This document shows, piece after piece, positions 6,185 to 7,389 of a stretch of 7,389 nucleotides of DNA (position 1 is the first letter of the stretch; each line of letters begins with the position of its first letter). The stretch spans positions 2,352 through 9,740 of the forward strand of contig DIXV01000064.1 of NCBI GenBank assembly GCA_002436115.1. Reading direction: 5' to 3'. The DNA is from Streptococcus sp. UBA6071 (GTDB lineage: Bacteria > Bacillota > Bacilli > Lactobacillales > Streptococcaceae). Made by a program: the position numbers and the translations under genes. The notes beneath the pieces are model-generated. The model was not told the origin of the DNA. It made no database searches and worked only from the letters and a program-made list of their open reading frames with translations.

Positions 6185-7274
6185 AACTAAATGATAGTTC
6201 TGACAAGTCTACTTCTTCTTCAACTTCTTCTTTAATGCCAGTAACTTCTTCCTCTGTCAATGTTTTTTTCAAAAGAACAAGAAGAATTGCTGTTATAATA
6301 GAGCCTACCAGAAGAGCTACCACTGCAACCAGTGGTTTAGACATAGCAGGGATAACAAATACACCACCTGAAGGGACTGGAGAACCATTATCAAACATAT
6401 AGGAAATCATACCACATACACCGCAACCGATAGAAGTTGCTGTTACTGTGCGGAGGAGATCATTCATTGCAATTGGAATAACACCCTCTGAAATCATACA
6501 GAGTCCCATAGGAAATGCAACCTTAATAGCTTCGGTTTCTTGGTTAGTGAAAATACGTTTTTTGACCACTTTAGATAACATCCATCCAAAGGTAACACCA
6601 ATTGGAGGAACCATAGCAGCAAGAACTTTGATACCTTCAGGTTCCGTGATACCTTCTAAAAGAAGACCGTCGGCAATAAGGTTTGGAACTTTCGAGATAG
6701 CTCCACCATAATCTATACAACCTATGAATCCAATAATAAATCCATATAGTGCTTTTTGTGATTTATCCAATCCAGTAATGAAATTGGTAAGTCCACTAGT
6801 TGCGGCTGTTAGCGGTCCTCCAATTACAAAGAACATAATGAAACCACCAGCAATAGTAGCTAAGGTAGGAATTATCATCATAGGCATCAATGCTTCAGCC
6901 CATACGGGAACTTTCAGGTACTTGCGAATGTTTAGAGCAAGATAACCTGCAATAAAACCGCCAACCATACCGCCTAAGAATCCTGCTCCTAAAAATGAAG
7001 CAATTTGACCCATAAGAAAACCTGGAGCAATACCTGGACGGTCAGCAATAGAATAGGATACATAACCACCGATGAAAGAAGGAAGTAATCCCATACCAAA
7101 CACTCCTAAGGTTGTGAGTGAGGACGCAAAGGTCATGCCTTCTAAAGTGGTAACATTCTCACCACCCATAAGATTTCCGATAGCGATTAGTAAACCTGAT
7201 GCTACAACCAAAGGTAACATATAGGATATTGCTGTCAATAGGTGACGTTTAATTTCAAGACCAATAGCTTTCAT
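6183..7274 (-). CDS. PTS fructose-family EIIC permease
   Basis: This 363-aa polytopic membrane protein forms the sugar channel of a PTS transporter; partner EIIB and EIIA phosphorylate the sugar during uptake. The N-terminus (KRHLLTAISYMLPLVVASGL, 9-28) is the usual start of stand-alone fructose-type EIIC domains. Further hallmarks are YSIADRPGIAPGF at 74-86, GCIDYGGAISKV at 185-196 (equivalent to the GGPVNK-type motif), ISEGVIPIAMNDLLRT at 261-276 and SPVPSGGVFV at 298-307. Hydrophobic segments recur throughout from about 13 to 335. The tail (about 341-360) is strongly acidic and likely cytoplasmic. The ATG at 7274 has AAGGAG at 6 nt spacing. It is followed within 10 nt by two ketose-bisphosphate aldolases, so the imported sugar is probably a ketose or is converted to one; fructose-family EIICs also serve other sugars, so the name does not fix the substrate. 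Confidence 0.92.
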   Translation of the reverse strand: MKAIGLEIKRHLLTAISYMLPLVVASGLLIAIGNLMGGENVTTLEGMTFASSLTTLGVFGMGLLPSFIGGYVSYSIADRPGIAPGFLMGQIASFLGAGFLGGMVGGFIAGYLALNIRKYLKVPVWAEALMPMMIIPTLATIAGGFIMFFVIGGPLTAATSGLTNFITGLDKSQKALYGFIIGFIGCIDYGGAISKVPNLIADGLLLEGITEPEGIKVLAAMVPPIGVTFGWMLSKVVKKRIFTNQETEAIKVAFPMGLCMISEGVIPIAMNDLLRTVTATSIGCGVCGMISYMFDNGSPVPSGGVFVIPAMSKPLVAVVALLVGSIITAILLVLLKKTLTEEEVTGIKEEVEEEVDLSELSFS

Positions 7275-7287
7275 ATCTGACTCCTTT

Positions 7288-7386
7288 TTATTGGTTGCGA
7301 GCCTTTAAATCAGACTCTATTTTTTCCAAAAGTTGTTTTGGTGCTTTAACAACAATAGATGTTGGCACTTTAATAGTTGGCAGATC
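7288..7386 (-). pseudogene. C-terminal end of a probable PTS fructose-family EIIB, interrupted by an in-frame stop
   Basis: Immediately upstream of EIIC, a frame ending at TAA 7288-7290 reads DLPTIKVPTSIVVKAPKQLL and then EKIESDLKARNQ. Its position before EIIC, and its form (a KVP-type strand followed by a final amphipathic helix), fit the end of a fructose-type EIIB of about 100 aa. The codon before the Asp is TAA (7387-7389), the last three bases of the window, so this frame is closed there, and no plausible start follows. Either the EIIB gene carries a nonsense or frameshift change, or the true upstream gene ends in another frame (one ends at TAA 7370-7372, another at a TAG near 7318) and this stretch is non-coding. 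The window does not extend far enough to decide. Confidence 0.4.
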
Positions 7387-7389
7387 TTA

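Noticed and set aside
6448..6945. Two plus-strand open frames opposite the EIIC gene
   Set aside because: Hydrophobic membrane-protein codons often leave the complementary strand open; there is no start signal or recognisable protein.

Overview
The window is AT-rich, and its coding genes all lie on the minus strand, so transcription runs from high to low coordinates. The genes are compact, have strong AGGAGG-type ribosome binding sites, and include PTS components, a phospho-glycosidase and a PRD-type regulator. This points to a low-GC Firmicute, most likely a Streptococcus or close relative in the Lactobacillales. The genus is inferred from gene content and style, not from a diagnostic marker gene.

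Right block (7389 down to about 4380) is the downstream part of a sugar-uptake operon. It holds the C-terminal end of what looks like a fructose-family PTS EIIB (with an in-frame stop at the very window edge), a complete fructose-family PTS EIIC permease, and two different class II ketose-bisphosphate aldolases. The second aldolase starts inside the end of the first. A perfect-stem terminator closes the operon a few bases after the second aldolase. The likely logic is PTS import of a ketose (or a sugar converted to one) as its phosphate, phosphorylation to a bisphosphate by a kinase not seen here, and aldol cleavage to triose phosphates. The operon promoter lies beyond the right edge.

Middle block (about 3729-4413) has no intact gene. 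It carries the terminator, remnants of two small decayed genes on the minus strand (one faintly like a Phd/YefM-type antitoxin), and a clear sigma-A promoter whose -35 box is overlapped by a good catabolite-responsive element (cre).

Left block (3728 down to 1) is a second operon. It holds a GH1 6-phospho-beta-glycosidase and, 12 bases later, a DUF871/GH170 protein of the MupG (6-phospho-N-acetylmuramidase) type. After a 111-base gap comes a PRD-containing LicR/ManR-type PTS-responsive regulator that begins with GTG and runs off the left edge. Two cytoplasmic phospho-glycosidases under CcpA-type control next to a PRD regulator suggest use of PTS-imported beta-linked disaccharides; the transporter itself is not in the window. 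No rRNA, tRNA, CRISPR array or insertion sequence was seen.
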